A stretch of DNA of 5,586 nt, from assembly GCA_009706135.1 (NCBI GenBank), contig WLRX01000067.1:1-5586 (forward strand), read 5' to 3'. The notes below the pieces were generated by a model. That model worked only from the letters and a program-made list of their open reading frames with translations, had not been told where the DNA came from and ran no database searches. Position 1 is the first letter of the stretch. The number at the start of each line of letters is the position of its first letter. Source of the stretch: Actinomycetota bacterium (GTDB taxonomy: Bacteria; Actinomycetota; Actinomycetes; Nanopelagicales; Nanopelagicaceae). Made by a program: the position numbers and the translations under genes. Of this stretch, positions 5,082 through 5,586 are shown piece by piece.

Positions 5082-5586
5082 ATGGCACTTGAGCACCCGC
5101 ATCTGATCTGGATCGATTGTGAGATGACGGGCCTCGACCTCGAAAAAGACGTGTTGGTCGAAATTGCCGTTCTTGTCACCGACAGCGAACTCAACGTCAT
5201 CGGCGACGGTGTCGACGTGGTCATCAAAGCCACAGACGCGCAATTATCTGCAATGAATGAGTACGTCACGCAGATGCACACTGCTTCCGGGCTAATCACT
5301 GAGATCCCTCAAGGAATTTCAGCAGCCGATGCTGAAGCACAAGTACTTGCATACCTCATTGCATCAGGAGCTGCCGAAGGCAAATCACCACTAGCCGGAA
5401 ACTCTGTCAGTGTTGATCGCTCATTTATCGCACGCGATATGCCGGCACTAAATAACTTCTTGCACTATCGCACTATCGATGTTTCATCCGTTAAAGAGTT
5501 ATCACGCCGCTGGTTTCCGCGAGTTTATTTCGCAGCCCCTGCCAAAACTGGCAACCACCGCGCCCTCGGTGACATTAAAGATTCCA
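5082..5586 (+). CDS. orn: Oligoribonuclease Orn (DEDDh 3'-5' exonuclease), 3' end cut by window edge
   Basis: Orn degrades the last two- to five-nucleotide RNA fragments to mononucleotides and, where cyclic-di-GMP signalling exists, clears pGpG. The 168 visible residues (E. coli Orn has 181) contain the whole catalytic set of the DEDDh family: D12 and E14 in IWIDCEMTGLD, D112 in NSVSVDRSFI, and H159 with D164 in NHRALGDIKDS. HTASGL (66-71), GKSPLAGNS (100-108) and HYRTIDVSSVKELSRRW (128-144) are family-typical. Residues L18 and Y129 of the dinucleotide pocket match E. coli, while the pocket's W61 appears to be Y61 here. The ATG at 5082 aligns with the E. coli start and has no Shine-Dalgarno sequence. 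The gene diverges from pstC; the two are not functionally linked by any known pathway. Only about the last dozen or more residues are missing. Confidence 0.96.
   Translation, partial: MALEHPHLIWIDCEMTGLDLEKDVLVEIAVLVTDSELNVIGDGVDVVIKATDAQLSAMNEYVTQMHTASGLITEIPQGISAADAEAQVLAYLIASGAAEGKSPLAGNSVSVDRSFIARDMPALNNFLHYRTIDVSSVKELSRRWFPRVYFAAPAKTGNHRALGDIKDS

Noticed and set aside
4968..5299. Two minus-strand open frames opposite the 5' end of orn
   Set aside because: Their translations resemble no known family and they lie entirely or mainly antisense to the well-conserved catalytic part of orn. One also crosses the Pho box region. They are shadows of the orn reading frame.

Overview
The window looks like a piece of chromosome from a low-GC actinobacterium, possibly one of the streamlined freshwater/marine lineages such as the acI group (Nanopelagicales). 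That placement is an inference. It rests on the actinobacterial-style EttA N-terminus (MAEFIYTM...), a moderate to low GC content with A/T-rich codons, very tight gene packing, apparently leaderless starts and actinobacterial-type Pho boxes. No mobile element, CRISPR array or foreign-looking segment is visible. I did not find a new biological system. The value here lies in regulatory architecture and one unusual protein.

Layout, left to right. (1) 1-586, minus: 5' part of ettA, an ABC-F translation factor, cut by the window edge. (2) 638-711, plus: tRNA-Arg(UCU), divergent from ettA. (3) 720-760: a strong hairpin with T-runs on both sides, serving as a terminator for the tRNA and for the convergent pst operon. 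(4) 773-4971, minus: a complete high-affinity phosphate transporter in the transcription order pstC, pstA, pstB, pstS. PstC and PstA form the membrane channel, PstB is the ATPase and PstS is the secreted phosphate-binding protein. pstC and pstA overlap by 4 bp, pstA and pstB are nearly contiguous, and pstS follows after a 116-bp gap with its own strong ribosome binding site. (5) 4972-5081: a 110-bp divergent control region with three 11-bp Pho-box repeats. (6) 5082-5586, plus: orn, oligoribonuclease, cut at the right edge.

How it fits together: under phosphate starvation a PhoP- or RegX3-type response regulator would bind the repeats at 5012-5044 and switch on pstCAB. A second, degenerate repeat plus a TTGACC-like element before pstS may give the binding protein extra expression. 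The true pstC start is probably the GTG at 4971, because longer versions of the frame run through the Pho box. pstC and orn both appear to lack Shine-Dalgarno sequences and may be leaderless. PstS carries a lysine-rich insertion of about 50 residues, lacks a lipobox and has exactly two cysteines at opposite ends of the chain. No phoU, phoR/phoP or senX3/regX3 gene lies in the window.
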